From Tyto alba (Eukaryota; Chordata; Aves; Strigiformes; Tytonidae), in contig NW_024881276.1 of NCBI RefSeq assembly GCF_018691265.1, positions 1,798,001 to 1,862,000 of the forward strand: 64,000 nucleotides of DNA, read 5' to 3'. The notes under the pieces were generated by a model, which saw only the letters and a program-made list of their open reading frames with translations, did no database searches and had not been told where the DNA came from. Below, piece by piece: positions 25,993 to 37,357 of this stretch (position 1 is the first letter of the stretch; each line of letters starts with the position of its first letter). A program made the translations under genes and the position numbers.

Positions 25993-26034
25993 TAATCGCA
26001 ATGCCCTAATCATAATGCCCTAATCATAATGCCA
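25993..26034. repeat. 14-bp tandem repeat, three copies
   Basis: The unit TAATCATAATGCCC is repeated three times (25993-26006, 26007-26020, 26021-26034). Copy 1 has two changes and copy 3 one change at its last base. Confidence 0.9.
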
Positions 26035-27427
26035 TTGCACAAGTCACCAATAAATCATTCAGTGTAGACTCCACACAGAATTTCCCACTCTTTCAGGCTT
26101 TTTCTGAAAGACCTGATATATGATTTTAGAAAATACTATCTTCCTAGTATAACTGATTGATAAATTAATGTTAGAACTGATTTTATAGTTCTTATGACCA
26201 TCTCCCACCATTACAAACCAGACACAACCAGGCTGTACAAGCATGAAGCAGGATGCAGAGAAACACCAACGTTCCATGAGCTGTGCATCTTCTCAAGCCT
26301 ACGCAAGCATGTCCAGGATAAAATTGAGGCATAAGCTCCTTGCCTTTATCACACCTATCAGTACTTTCTGTAACAGGTTTTGCACAAGATATGTTAAGAA
26401 AATACGCTTTTCTCATTCTTTAATGAATCAGTTTCTGAAATATGAGTCCATAAGTAGCATGTGCCTCCACAGACCCATTTGAAAATCCTGATGTATCACA
26501 GAAATTGTCAATGCAATAAAAACGCAAAGAGAAGGTGTCAGCATGACTCATAGTAGCTTCCAGAAGCACATGAAAAAAAATAGACCATCAGTCCCGTGAC
26601 ACCACTTCTGTCCTCTATGTAATTGTCCATAATGACCTAAAAGCAAAGAATTAAAGAAATCATTGCTTTATTGGTATAGCACACTTTTGTTCACTCGAAG
26701 TTTATAGCTCCTTCAGTGAGTTCTTCAGAGACTTCACCTCTTTCTACTTTCTGTGAACAAGATTAAATGATTTTATCATCTCTAACAGAGAAAATATCAG
26801 GACTCAGGTTCTCCGCTGTCTTGTACCTTCCACTACAAAATAAATACAAACAGCCTCATTTTTATTTAATAGCATTTTTTCCTTCTTCAAAGGTCATGAG
26901 CATCTTAAAAAGGCTTCAGGGAATCTAGTACTATATATTATTTATCCAGAGAAAGTTTTCACTTCTCTGAGCTCTTATGTCACAAGCCAGAAATCAAGAG
27001 GCAAAGGTGTTAATTACACTGCTGTTTCAACACAAGACTTTCTCTCCAAAGCTGAGCCAGAACCCGTTTATGCAGTCTCTGGGAACACCTGACCTTCTAA
27101 ACATGTTGTTGTGTCACTGACCATGCTATAGGTTTTCCTTGTCAGAGAGGGACCATAAAACCTGAATTAATGACTGTTTTCCAAACTTCCACTGAGTATA
27201 TCTTTGCCAGAAATAACTTTCCATAGTTTCTTATTTTTAAATGTTTGTAAGGTCATCACTATTAGACTGATGGGGACAATATATCTAGACAGATATTATA
27301 ATATATATTATGTTATAAAACTAAAACATATGGGTAAATCCAATTAGCACGGAATTCACTGTTACTCACATGCTATTGTTTCACAGAATTCCTTTATTCA
27401 GCTGTGACCTGTCTTCCATCTCCTTCC

Positions 27428-27434
<7 letters not shown>

Positions 27435-27457
<23 letters not shown>
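27435..27457. repeat. (T)23 homopolymer
   Basis: Twenty-three consecutive T residues preceded by a CT-rich lead-in. Confidence 0.9.
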
Positions 27458-27458
<1 letters not shown>

Positions 27459-28194
27459 ATCCGGCCCAGATGTCCACCAAAACACAGCACAAACAATGAC
27501 AACAAACGGGAACAAGCAGACCTCACTCAAGCATGCAGACAAAGAGTTAGAAGCACAAACAGTGAGCACTGGCAACATTTCTCTGAGCTTGTTGCCCTGA
27601 TTTCCAGCATTTTAATGAAGTAAGGCAAGCAAATCTTAGTCATTAAATAATTCTGGAAATAGTTGAAGCAAGCATAATGGATTCAAGAATATGTCTTTGA
27701 CAATCTGTAGAGACCCTTGCACTATACCTTTAAAAAAATTGAAAACGTCCCTTTTCTGTGAGATGCCAAATCCGTTGCTCTTATGTAGATACTTCACTGT
27801 CAGTGTTGCAGAAAGCTACATTAGCTTTGCAAGATGGAAGGGGACTTAAAAATCTGTCTTGTAGATTGCGATTTAGATCTCATTTTAATGTCAGAACCCC
27901 AGTATCTGAAGAAAAAGTAGGAACTTCTCTCTGTGGGGAAGATGTCAAACTGATGAAGTCTGACGTGGGCCCTGTACCTCTTCAAGCCACTGCAAACAGA
28001 GTCACGAGGAAGGGAGTCACTAGATCTACAATGTCACCTTTTTAAATATCTGTGCAGTCTTCCAAGGGCAGTATTTGATTTTGGCAACTTTCTCAAAACT
28101 TTTTTTGTGCACTTAAAAATTGTAGGATAACCTATGTCCTATTCCAGGTTTGTTTTTTATTTTTTTTCTTTAACTCATACAAAACTCCTATAAG

Positions 28195-28370
28195 ACAGCC
28201 TTATAAGGGACTTCAAGAGGTCATTCAACCTACCTGTTTCTCCCCACAGTTGGATTTGCTAAACCTAAAACATTGCCAGCAAGAGGTTCCTGAAGATGTC
28301 CAGCAAAGGAGATTTTGTTATCCCTCTAAGAAACCTCCTCCAGCGCTTTCCTGCAAAAGGTACTCAACAG
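28195..28370 (-). mobile_element. Probable very old CR1 LINE 3' fragment
   Basis: The plus strand reads GACTTCAAGAGGTCATTCAACC, then a spaced series of words (CTAAACCTAAAACATT, TCCAGCAAAGGAGATTTTGTTA, CCTCCTCCAGCGCTTTCCTGCAAAAG). In the same order these resemble the complement of old reptile/bird CR1 3' regions as I remember them. If correct, it is a minus-strand insertion much more decayed than the other CR1 copies, with its terminal octamers lost. No frame survives. Both limits are approximate, and the identification rests on word order rather than an alignment. Confidence 0.5.
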
Positions 28371-31300
28371 TGGGTTTAGTCCCTTAAAAAGCACACCTTA
28401 TAAGTGGTAGACTGACATCCTGAAAAAATGAACTTTCTGAATTTTACACAAGGAAGCTTTAAAAATCCAGTGTATTAAAACAACACAAGCAGATGGAATA
28501 CAAAGGTTTCTAAACCTGCCCGTTATCCTATATCCGTGCTCTTGTTTTCTTTACTTCAACACAGCACAGGAAACGGGAAAAACAGACCTCATGTCCAAAT
28601 TACATCCTTTGCAAGGAGAAAATAACCATGGGGAGCATGGGGAGCAAAGGACCTTGTTACACACATAAGATCTCACAGCCTGGATGTAACTCAGGTTTCC
28701 TTGTTGACACTAGAGTTGACCAAAGTCTGTCAACTCAAGCTCAACTCAAATCACTCGAATGCCATAGCAGGTGTCAACTTCGACACCACAGCAGGCACTC
28801 TGAACACAGACAACCAGGAGTTAAAACATCACTTGCAATAGATCGACAAATGTAATTTATTGGAGAGCAATGCCCCAAAGGAATACAGTCTGAATGAAAA
28901 ACGTGAAAGGAGTAAAGTGCAGTAAGTTGGACCCTGGTTGCAGAGATAATTAAAAGGAGCTCCCAGCATTCCCCGAGGATGCGACACATTTCATTATCAG
29001 GATATGGCTGTCATAAACCTGCCCCCACCCCCCTAGTTTTTTTAAAAAAAACTTGGTATCAAATCATTTGAAACGTCTTGCAAAAAAAACAATTATGCTC
29101 TAAAGTGCTGGAAGACAATGATAAATGAACAACGTAACTTCAGAATTACAAGTGTCTTTTAATAGCCAGAAGAGACATACTCAGTGAATCTCAGAAATGT
29201 GATTCTTGATGTGCCAGGGGCTTGCAAAAAAAAAAAAAAGGAAAGGTCTCTGTGAGCTTTCCCTGTTTTTAGGGGAATGTACTTCAGTCTTTTTGACCAT
29301 CTAATGAATCAGGCTCCAAGCTCACTGAAATAAATGTGGCAGCCAATAATATACATAGATAATTGCTACCACCTCGATAAGTTTTTAAATTGGGGCTTAA
29401 ACATTGCCTGTATATGATCTCCTTTTTTTTCAAAATACAAGGGTTTATTTGAAAGGGAGAAGGAGAAAGGTTAGTCTTTTGTTGATCTTCAAGTTAAAAC
29501 AGGTGGAGATGATTTTCATGCAAAAATACAACCAAACTTTCAATTATTATATAATTTTTATATTTTAAAAAAATGTATGTTTGCTGTGCAACAGGCTACA
29601 TCAGTTCTTATTTAAAGAAGCAGAACTGCAAGCGGTGAGGATAATTATGTTTAAGATGAATGTGAAGATGAATGTGAATTATTCAACTGTCAGGACTCTT
29701 CCTTCTGACTCAAGCTCTAATACTCTTCATAGGGCTGTGAAGTGAAAAGTGGTGGGTGTTTTTCCATGGAGAACCACAATCCTGAGCCCTAGTCATTTAT
29801 GCTTAGTAGAGACTCCCTGATAGTGTTCATAAGTGATAGGGATTGAGCCACATTTTCACCTTGGAACAACACTCTCCCAATGACCTGTGTATGTATGTGA
29901 TTTTTTTACTGAATGCACTACCCTCCTGCTGTGAGCTTGTGGTTGGAGCAAGGGAAAGACAGGTTACAGCTTAAATTGGCATCCTGCAGCTTACCTCACC
30001 AGCGTGGACCTCAGTCCATCTGGGACCTTCCAGATGTGTTCGGAAGGTGGGAAGAGTGCTCGCTGGGAGGGCTGGGCCAGGAGAGAGCAAGCCCCCCTGC
30101 TCTGACCAACAGATCCAAACCAGTACACTACACAGGAGTGATAAGCTGAGCTTCTTCGAGCATCCAGGTGTGCACAGGCAGCAGTTTGCCTGCCTGTTTG
30201 TCCTCTTGATGTGTGGCTTTGCTGAGCACCATGCTGTGCCCGTGCAGTTCTGTAAGCACATCCCAAATAGCATTAAATTATCTACCCTGCGCACCAAATT
30301 AGAAACACTGAGCTTAAAAGAGTCTGCAAAGCTCACCCCAGAAGCTCTTTGCGGTCCCAAGCACCATCTGTGAGAGGCAGCTAGCTGAAGCTGCTTCAAG
30401 TATGACCGGGCTACAGCAGAAACAGAAAAAAGTCAGCAAAGGCAGGCTGGCAACGGGCGTGTGAGCTCCTAACGCATACGCAGAGATCTGCTGATTGAAC
30501 CGTGGGAACCTGTGGCTGAGCTGGGGGTCTGCACATCAAGGGTCATGCTGGATGGGTCCGGGCATGGTTCTTGGGGTCTGAGCTGCAGCGCTGCTCCGCT
30601 GGCTGCCAGCTGCCTGTGAAGGACGCTGGGCAGCATTTGCAGAAGAGTTTGCTGCGTGTTTGCGGCCAAAACTCTGCTGACTTTCAGGAAGTTTAATGCC
30701 CAAACGATTTTTAAAACGGGAATTACCTTCTAGGGTACGTATGGTGGTCTGTCCACACAACAGAAGGAATGTGGCAGATTTAATCAGGATAGCAGGGCCA
30801 GCAACCGCAACAGTGATGGGATAGTTTCAGCGTTGGCAGGTGCTGCTAGAAGGCCACATAGGGTCAGCTCCTGGAGTCAAAAGTTTGCACCTTGGCAGAT
30901 AGCTCAGATAAAGCCTGAGCTGACCTGTCGTCACTGCTTTTCTTACACCAGTTATCTAAACTAGCAAACACACGCGTGCAAAGAGTGTGCATACATTTAT
31001 ACCGGTGAATGAAGCAGTGCAACCCTCTATAGGGTTAAATAGGTGGGCTCTGGGACTGTCCTGTCCCAAACCAGTCAGTGCAATTCAGATGCTTCCCAGG
31101 CACAGCTCAGGAGTCAGCACATGTCAGGGACCACCCCACACCCCCATGAAGTTTGCAGGCAGGCAAGCTGCTTAGGGAGAGTGAGACAGTTCCTTTGTAG
31201 AGATGCTCACCACTCAGTGCCAATTAACATCAGCGCCCAGGATCGCTCCCGGGCACATTTTATTTATTATTATAAATATAGCCTTGGAACACAGCATTTT

Positions 31301-32699
31301 CATTTTGCTCTACGGGCACGCCAGACATTTCAGGCATTTTTTAAATAATTTACTCCTTAATGTTTACACGGCTTTCTCACTTCATCTCTTGCTGCAGCTT
31401 TGCTCCACCCTGAAGAGACAGTTATGACCAGCTTTCATCTGTCCAAATAACTCCCTGTTTAATTGCTGTTCTATACCTCCAGCTGCAAAGTCAAGTCAGC
31501 AGCTCACCCTATACACACACAGAACAGTGCTCTTCCACAGAAGGACAAGTTGTATGCCATGAAGTTTGAGAGTGCTTTCCAGGGGTTAAGATTCCTTGAC
31601 ATTCCCAGCAGGACATTAAAACAAGACCTATAGGTATGGCCCGTGCAGGAACTACAGTGTACTCTTGCAAAACATCAGTCCATATGAGCTGCAGACTGGA
31701 ATTTCTGGTCTTGAAGCAACACTCAATGAAACTAAAGCTATCTAAGGGGATGTATTTTATTCATTTTTTTTGTCTGGGGGCCAGAAGAACTGTTCTTTGG
31801 TGTGATCAAATTTAGATAGAAATTAGAACTACAACATATTAATAATCTTAAAGTTCCTAGAGACTCATGAAAGGCAAATTATACTGCCTGAAACTGTTAA
31901 AATGATCTCCTTCTATTTTGTATGAAAGCATGGGCATAAAAATGGAAATAACTCCCGCAGGACACAATCCAGGGAGAAACAACAACATGATCCTGAGTTA
32001 TAAACAGGAAGATATTTTCAGTGTACTGCAGGGGATTTAGTGGATCCCCATTAATGTTAATAGGAGGCAGAGGGCTGAATTCCATGCATTGAAGTGGAAA
32101 TTTAGCCCTGTATGTCAAATGTTCTGAAAACCAGGTAGCTTGCTACTGCCTGTGCATCCATCCAGAAGCAGGGACGAAAGCAGTTAATTGCGTTCTGATG
32201 TTCGAGTTGAACTGAGGACACAAAATAAGCATAAGGTGTCTGGAAATAATACTCCTTTTAAGACATCTGGGGGGTAAGTGCCTACTTTGCTGCACAGCCA
32301 TGGGATCCCTCACCCTGTAGCTCTCTGACAAAATGTAACGTGAGTATCGTTTAGATTAAATGAGATTAACCTCGAAGTTCATTGCCTATGCAAACAAGAC
32401 GATCTAACTGAACTAACATATATGCTAACCATTTTTATCAAAACATAAGTGCTTCTCTCTGCAGGGCTTTTAAGCAAATTACAAGCCAAAATGAACGTAA
32501 CGTGCAAAGTGAGATACTCTGTTGTAAAGGTCTTGTGTTTTTTATATAATTTCTGAAGCTTTTTATGCTTTGTTTTGTTTAGCAGTGTAAACTATAAAAG
32601 GTTCTGGTGTATTCTTCATTCACTGCATTTTCTCAGCTGAAGCTTGTCTTTTTTATAACAGAAGAACTGAAATGTTGCTGGGAATGTTGGTCTACTGAA
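28371..32699. other. Mixed-composition non-coding stretch
   Basis: No gene or family repeat recognised. Between 29913 and 31200 the DNA is somewhat richer in GC and holds overlapping frames of 60-142 codons on both strands without domains. A 12-bp direct repeat AAGATGAATGTG occurs twice at 29653-29676. An A run lies at 29226-29239. Confidence 0.45.
29226..29239. repeat. (A)14 homopolymer
   Basis: Fourteen consecutive A residues. Confidence 0.9.
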
Positions 32700-33600
32700 G
32701 CAAATGGTAGATTTGGTGATACCAGACCGAGTGGGGAAGTGGACAGTTGAGAAGGGAGAGCCACCCTGCAGGAAGACCTGGATAGGCTGGAAGAATGGGC
32801 TAACAAGAACCTTACAAAGTTCAACAAGGACAAGTGTAAGGTTTTACACCTGGGAAAACATAATCCAGGAGTGCAGCCCAGGCTGGGAACTACCCGGCTG
32901 GGGAGCAGCTCTGAGGAAAGGGACGTGGGGGTCCTGGGGGAGACCAAGCTCAGTATGAGTGAGCAGTGAGCTGCAGAGGCAAAGGAAGCCAACAGGATGG
33001 TGGGCTGCATCAACAAAGGCATCACCGGCAGAGGTCAAGAAGTCATTGCCCCACTTAGTGTTTTTCAGGCCACACCTGGAATACTGTGCTCAGTTTTGTT
33101 CCCCGTTATACAAAAAAAGGTGTGGACAAGCTGGAGAGGGTCCAGAGAAGGGCTGCAAATATCACCAACAGAGTGGGAAGCCTGTCATGTGAGGAGAGGC
33201 TGAGAGAATTGGGTTTGTTCAACCTTGAGAACAGAAGGTTTAGGGGAAAACTTATCACCATGTTCCAGTATTTAAAGGGTGGCTACAAAGGAGATGGAGA
33301 CTCCCTTTTCACAAAGACTCACATGGAAAAGACGAGAGGTAATGGGTACAAGTTAATCCTGGGGAGATTCCAACTGGACACAAGAGGAAAATTTTTCACA
33401 ATGAGACAATCAGCCACTGGAATAGTCTCCCTAGGAAAGTGGTGGCTTCCCCAACATTGGACACTTTTAAGATTCAGCTGGACAAGGTGCTAGGCCATCT
33501 TGCCTGGACCATGCTTTTGACAAGAAAGGTTGGACCAGATAATCCTTGAGGTCCCTTCCAACCTGGTATCCTATGATTCTCTGATGATTCTGTAGTTTCT
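32700..33600 (+). mobile_element. CR1 LINE 3' part: RT C-terminus plus 3' UTR, inactive
   Basis: A 5'-truncated CR1 on the plus strand. The decayed RT C-terminal region can be followed across frames: LDRLEEWANKNLTKFNKDK near 32785-32841, LERVQRRAANITNRVGSLSC near 33131-33190, then EERLRELGLFNLENRRFRGK and YLKGG to about 33290. Several frame changes and a TGA near 32968 break it. The 3' UTR runs into the typical end AAGGTTGGACCAGATAATCC...GAGGTCCCTTCCAACCTGG and finishes with octamer-like ATTCTCTGATGATTCTGTAG at about 33596. The catalytic RT motifs lie upstream of the truncation and are absent. A second, older CR1 tail follows 340 bp downstream in the same orientation. The 5' limit is approximate. 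Confidence 0.95.
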
Positions 33601-33939
33601 CACTGTTATGGATGAAGTTCAGATTTCATTCACTTCCTTCTTGTGCATCCAAAAATGAAGGGAGACAAACAATGGCAAATAAAAATTAAGGCCAGTGGAG
33701 GGAATAATGACAATGCATAACAACTGGAGTTCTGAACCTATACTTAGTCATGTCAGTGCACAGCTGTAAAATATGCCACAAGCTCCAAGAATGCTTTTTA
33801 TCATTTGTGATTGAGTCCTACCTACTCCTGCTGACATCACCTGAGGAAAGGGAACAGGTTAAGTGCAACATTCATGCAAATTATTATGATTTACAAACCA
33901 GTGGGGTGGGTGAGTGGCTGATAAACTGGAGGGCAGGGT

Positions 33940-34740
33940 TGCCATGACAGGCTGGAGAAATGGGCTGACAGGAACCACGTGAAGTTCATCAAAGACAAAT
34001 GTGAAATCCTGCACCTGAGCTTGCATGATACCAACATACCAGGACAGGCTGGAGGCCTACAGACTAGAAAGTAGATTTTCAGAGAAGACCAAGCAGTCCA
34101 GGCGGACACCAAGCTGAGCATGGGTCAGCAGTGCACCCATAGATGAAGATCAACTGCATCCTGGGCTGTATCACAGATCAACAGCAATAGACTGTGACAG
34201 CAGTCAGCAGGATGTTTTTCTTCTTGCTGATCATCTGTGAGGCCAATTCTGGAGCAGTGTGTCTTGTTTAGTCTCCCTAGCACAAGAGAGATGTTGACAA
34301 ACCTGAGAGTCCTGAGATGGGTGAGGGGAGCTGGAGCATATGGGATAAAACATGAAGCTAAAGGAGCTGTGCTTACTTATCCTGAAAAAATAAGTCAAAG
34401 CAGGGATTTAACTACCATCTTCCACTATTTAAAGGGGGATTGCACAGAGGGTGGGGCCAGATTCTTCTCAGGTACACTACGAAGGACAAAAGGCAATAGG
34501 CACATGTTGCCACAAAAATTTTGACTGAACACAAAGAAAACAGCGTTCACAGTAAGGATGTAAAATACCAGGATACCCTGCCAAGAGATTTTTTGTGATT
34601 GTCACCCTTGCAGCTCTTCAAAACTGGACTGGAGAAGGCTCTGAGCAACCTGATCTAGCTTTGAAGCCAACACTGCTTTGAGCAGGGTGTGAACTAGAGA
34701 TCGCCAGAGCTCTCTTCTAACCTAAAATATTCTCTGATTT
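33940..34740 (+). mobile_element. Older CR1 LINE 3' part, heavily decayed
   Basis: A second CR1 3' fragment in the same orientation as its left neighbour, but more diverged. It shows the RT C-terminal succession in broken frames: a CTGGAGAAATGGGCTGACAG word near 33952, CACCAAGCTGAGCATGGGTC near 34108, and TATTTAAAGGGGGATTGCAC near 34427. It then passes into the UTR with AAGGCTCTGAGCAACCTGATCTAG near 34635 and a degenerate terminus CTTCTAACCTAAAATATTCTCTGA near 34713. The different UTR text shows it belongs to another CR1 subfamily than 32700-33600, so the two are independent insertions and not a tandem duplication. The 95-codon frame at 34237-34524 is a remnant of the RT and nonfunctional. 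Confidence 0.88.
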
Positions 34741-36791
34741 TACGTGAGGTTTAAAATATTACTCGATTCCATAAACAATTCTGCTGAAGAAGAGACATTA
34801 CTATAATCTTTATAGAGGTCTAGCCCAAACCAGGAGGGCACAAAAGGCCACTGTGCTTACAAATGGATAATATTCAACAAGAAAGAAGCTCAAACACACC
34901 TGCAGGAATTTTTACTTTTCTTTTTAATCAATTTGCACCTGTACTTCAGGATCAAGTGATATGTGTAACACCAAACTATCCTGTTTTGAAAGTGGTCAGG
35001 AAAACCTCAAAGGATTTACCTCAGAGCTCTTTCAAATATTATTTAGAAGTGAAATGTCAGCATATAGGAAAGTCTTTTCTATAGTTTCCATCCCTTGTTT
35101 CACTGTCCTTTTCCTGGTGGGGATTATGAAAGGCAAGGTGGTGTAGGTCTCCTTCTGTAACTTGTCCCAGATGTGCCAGGGAATGGGAAGCCCTGCAGTT
35201 AACTGGCCCAGCTGCATAACCTTGTATAACCAGACTTCTGAGGTAATTGTTCAGTTTGAGAAAGAGCTGTGAAAGTCTGCAGAGCAGAGACAAGGAAGAT
35301 AATATTGCAGACAGGTAAGAATTCTGAGACAGGATCATTAGTACCCCAAGGATTCAAGAAGGAAAACACTGTCATGGAAGGCTATAAAATACTGAAAAAT
35401 AAAAAAAAAAAAAAACAGAGACAGTGCTGAAGGATAGCAACTTAGCAACAGCACCAACTCCATGCAACAAAGCAGTTAAATCCTTCTCTTCCTGACTGAT
35501 GCCTGCCTGGCCTGCAAATAGTCTTTGAGTGTCTTATTGGGGCGGGGACCATAACAAACCATGGGGCTTGTTAAATACCGGCTAACTTTTGTGAGTGTTG
35601 GCTAAGACATAACTGTCTTATCCTTTAAATCTGTGCATACCCTACTTGCAGGGTCTCCGCACAGTGCTAAACAGTGACCTAAAGAGACACCATCACAGGA
35701 GTACAGTTTTGAGCTTTGCAGCAATGTTTGAGTTTGCATTTTGGGGTTGAAAAAAAAAAGAACGTTTTAATCTGTCATTTTATTAGTCAACTTATATTGA
35801 TGCAAAAGCATGCAGGTTCTGTGGACAAAGCCCTTAGGAGTATTCATGTTATTGTCACTGACAGCTTTCTATGTGGTTAATCTGCCTGGGTATTTTGCAA
35901 TCAATGTCATTCCCAAATAGGCAATTGAAGACTAGCATTTCTCAAGAGTTTTCAATGCAGAGTCACTCTTGCTTTTACAAACTTTGAGCACTGAGCCATG
36001 AAACTAAGAGTAGCAGCATGGGTTTAGGCAATTTATGCATACTTTTTGCAGTTTTAAAATTATTACTCTTAAGCAAAATTTTCTGCACTCAGTTTGTAGT
36101 AGTGGAACTCCTAGAACTTGAAAATATTTACAGGAAAGAAGTAGTAGCAATGTCATTTCAATTACCAGAAACTGAAAACCCCACCAGTATCTACTGCACA
36201 CTACCAGGCACCACCATAGTCTGTGCCAAGGGCATCACATCGGCCTCCAGAGAAAACACTTTCCATATCTTCTACCAAGTTCCTCTTACACTAGAAATCT
36301 CTGCCAGGTGCTTGTTGTTTGTCAAGAAAACAGCATTACACACAGACTCCTGGCTATTAGCTTTTCTACTCTATATTATTAACTTCCCAGGTTTTTGGCT
36401 TTCGTACCCATTAGAGCTGTTGATGTTAAGCAACTAGACATGGAGTTCTCTCGAGAAATTTGTTTCACAAAATTGGATAAGTTAAGCAAGGATGGTCTAG
36501 ACTTGTTAAGAAATTCTCCTGGCAATACTCACTTTCTTCACTGTGTCCTCAGATGGTCAAAATGATGGAGGCTTCATAAGAGCTGGCCTGAGGATACTTA
36601 CAGTTAAAGCCTCAGCTGACCAAGCAGCTGGGACCCTCGTTTAGTGGAGGCAGGCACCTTTGCACGACAGCAGATGATAGTCATAAAGGCATCACAGGCT
36701 CAGCAAGCCCTAAGCAGAACAGAGTTATTCTGGTTCCAGGTCTCTTAAAGAGGCTACACTTCCACGTTCATCAACCACAGCTGTTGGCATA
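34741..36791. other. Non-coding stretch between CR1 pair and second solo LTR
   Basis: AT-rich DNA with one A run. The 139-codon frame at 36018-36437 has no recognisable domain or promoter context and is likely chance. No repeat family recognised. Confidence 0.45.
35401..35415. repeat. (A)15 homopolymer
   Basis: Fifteen consecutive A residues following an AATAAA-like word formed by ACTGAAAAATA-type sequence. Confidence 0.85.
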
Positions 36792-37357
36792 TGTGGTTTA
36801 ACTCCAGACAGGAGCTAAGCCCCACTCAGCAGCTCGCTCACTCCCCGCCAGTGGGGTGGGGGAGACAATTGGAAAGGTGAAAGTGAGAAAAATTGTGGGT
36901 TGAGATAAAGACGGTTTAACAGGTAAGGCAAAAGCTACACATGCAAGCAAATCAAAACAAGGAATTCATTCACCACTTCCCATGGGCAGGCAGGGGACAG
37001 CCAGGTTCCATCACATGCTGTGGTCACTTGGGAAGACAAACAGCCTCACTCCAAATATCCCCACCCCTCCATTCTTTTTCCCCCCAGCTTTATACCCTGA
37101 GCATGATGTCATATAATATGGGATATCCCTTTGGGTCAGCTGTCCCAGCAGTATCCCCTCCTAAATTCTTGTGCACCCTCAGCCTCCTCGCTGGTGAGCA
37201 TGAGAAGTAGAAAAGGTCTTGACTGCGTGTGAGTGCTTCTCAGAAATAACAAAAGCAACTCTGTATTATCAACACTGTTTTCAGTACAGATCCAAAACAC
37301 AGTCCCATACCAGCTATTATGAAGAAAATTAACTCTATCCCAGCTAAAACCAGCACA
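36792..37357 (-). mobile_element. Solo LTR of an avian endogenous retrovirus, copy B
   Basis: A second LTR of the same family as 22512-23103, also in minus orientation. Shared words include AGAAAATTAACTCTATCCCAGC at the 5' side and CACTTGGGAAGACAAACA in the middle. In its own sense it starts TGTGCTGGTTTTAGCTGGG and ends ...AAACCACA. A better TATA box than copy A is present: TATAAA on the minus strand (plus 37089-37094). The expected polyadenylation signal has decayed to GTTAAA (plus 36915-36920). Flanks GCATA (36787-36791) and GCATT (37358-37362) match at four of five bases, consistent with an aged target duplication. No internal viral sequence is attached, so it is a solo LTR. Reading frames inside it are not genes. 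Confidence 0.92.

Larger units (their letters stand above)
24661..28194. other. AT-rich non-coding stretch
   Basis: No coding features recognised. The frame at 27758-28045 (95 codons) shows no recognisable domain. The stretch contains a short 14-bp tandem repeat at 25993-26034 and a T homopolymer at 27435-27457. Confidence 0.5.

Noticed and set aside
29971..30399. 142-codon minus-strand frame
   Set aside because: Located in GC-richer DNA with overlapping frames on both strands. No recognisable domain, and no promoter or splice framing.
36018..36437. 139-codon plus-strand frame
   Set aside because: Leu-rich but without a convincing signal peptide or family match, and it ends shortly before the solo LTR. 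Best explained as chance.
22512..37357. A single provirus bounded by the two related LTRs
   Set aside because: The 13.7 kb between them has no gag, pol or env similarity and no primer-binding site next to either LTR. Each LTR has its own flanking 5-mer pair.
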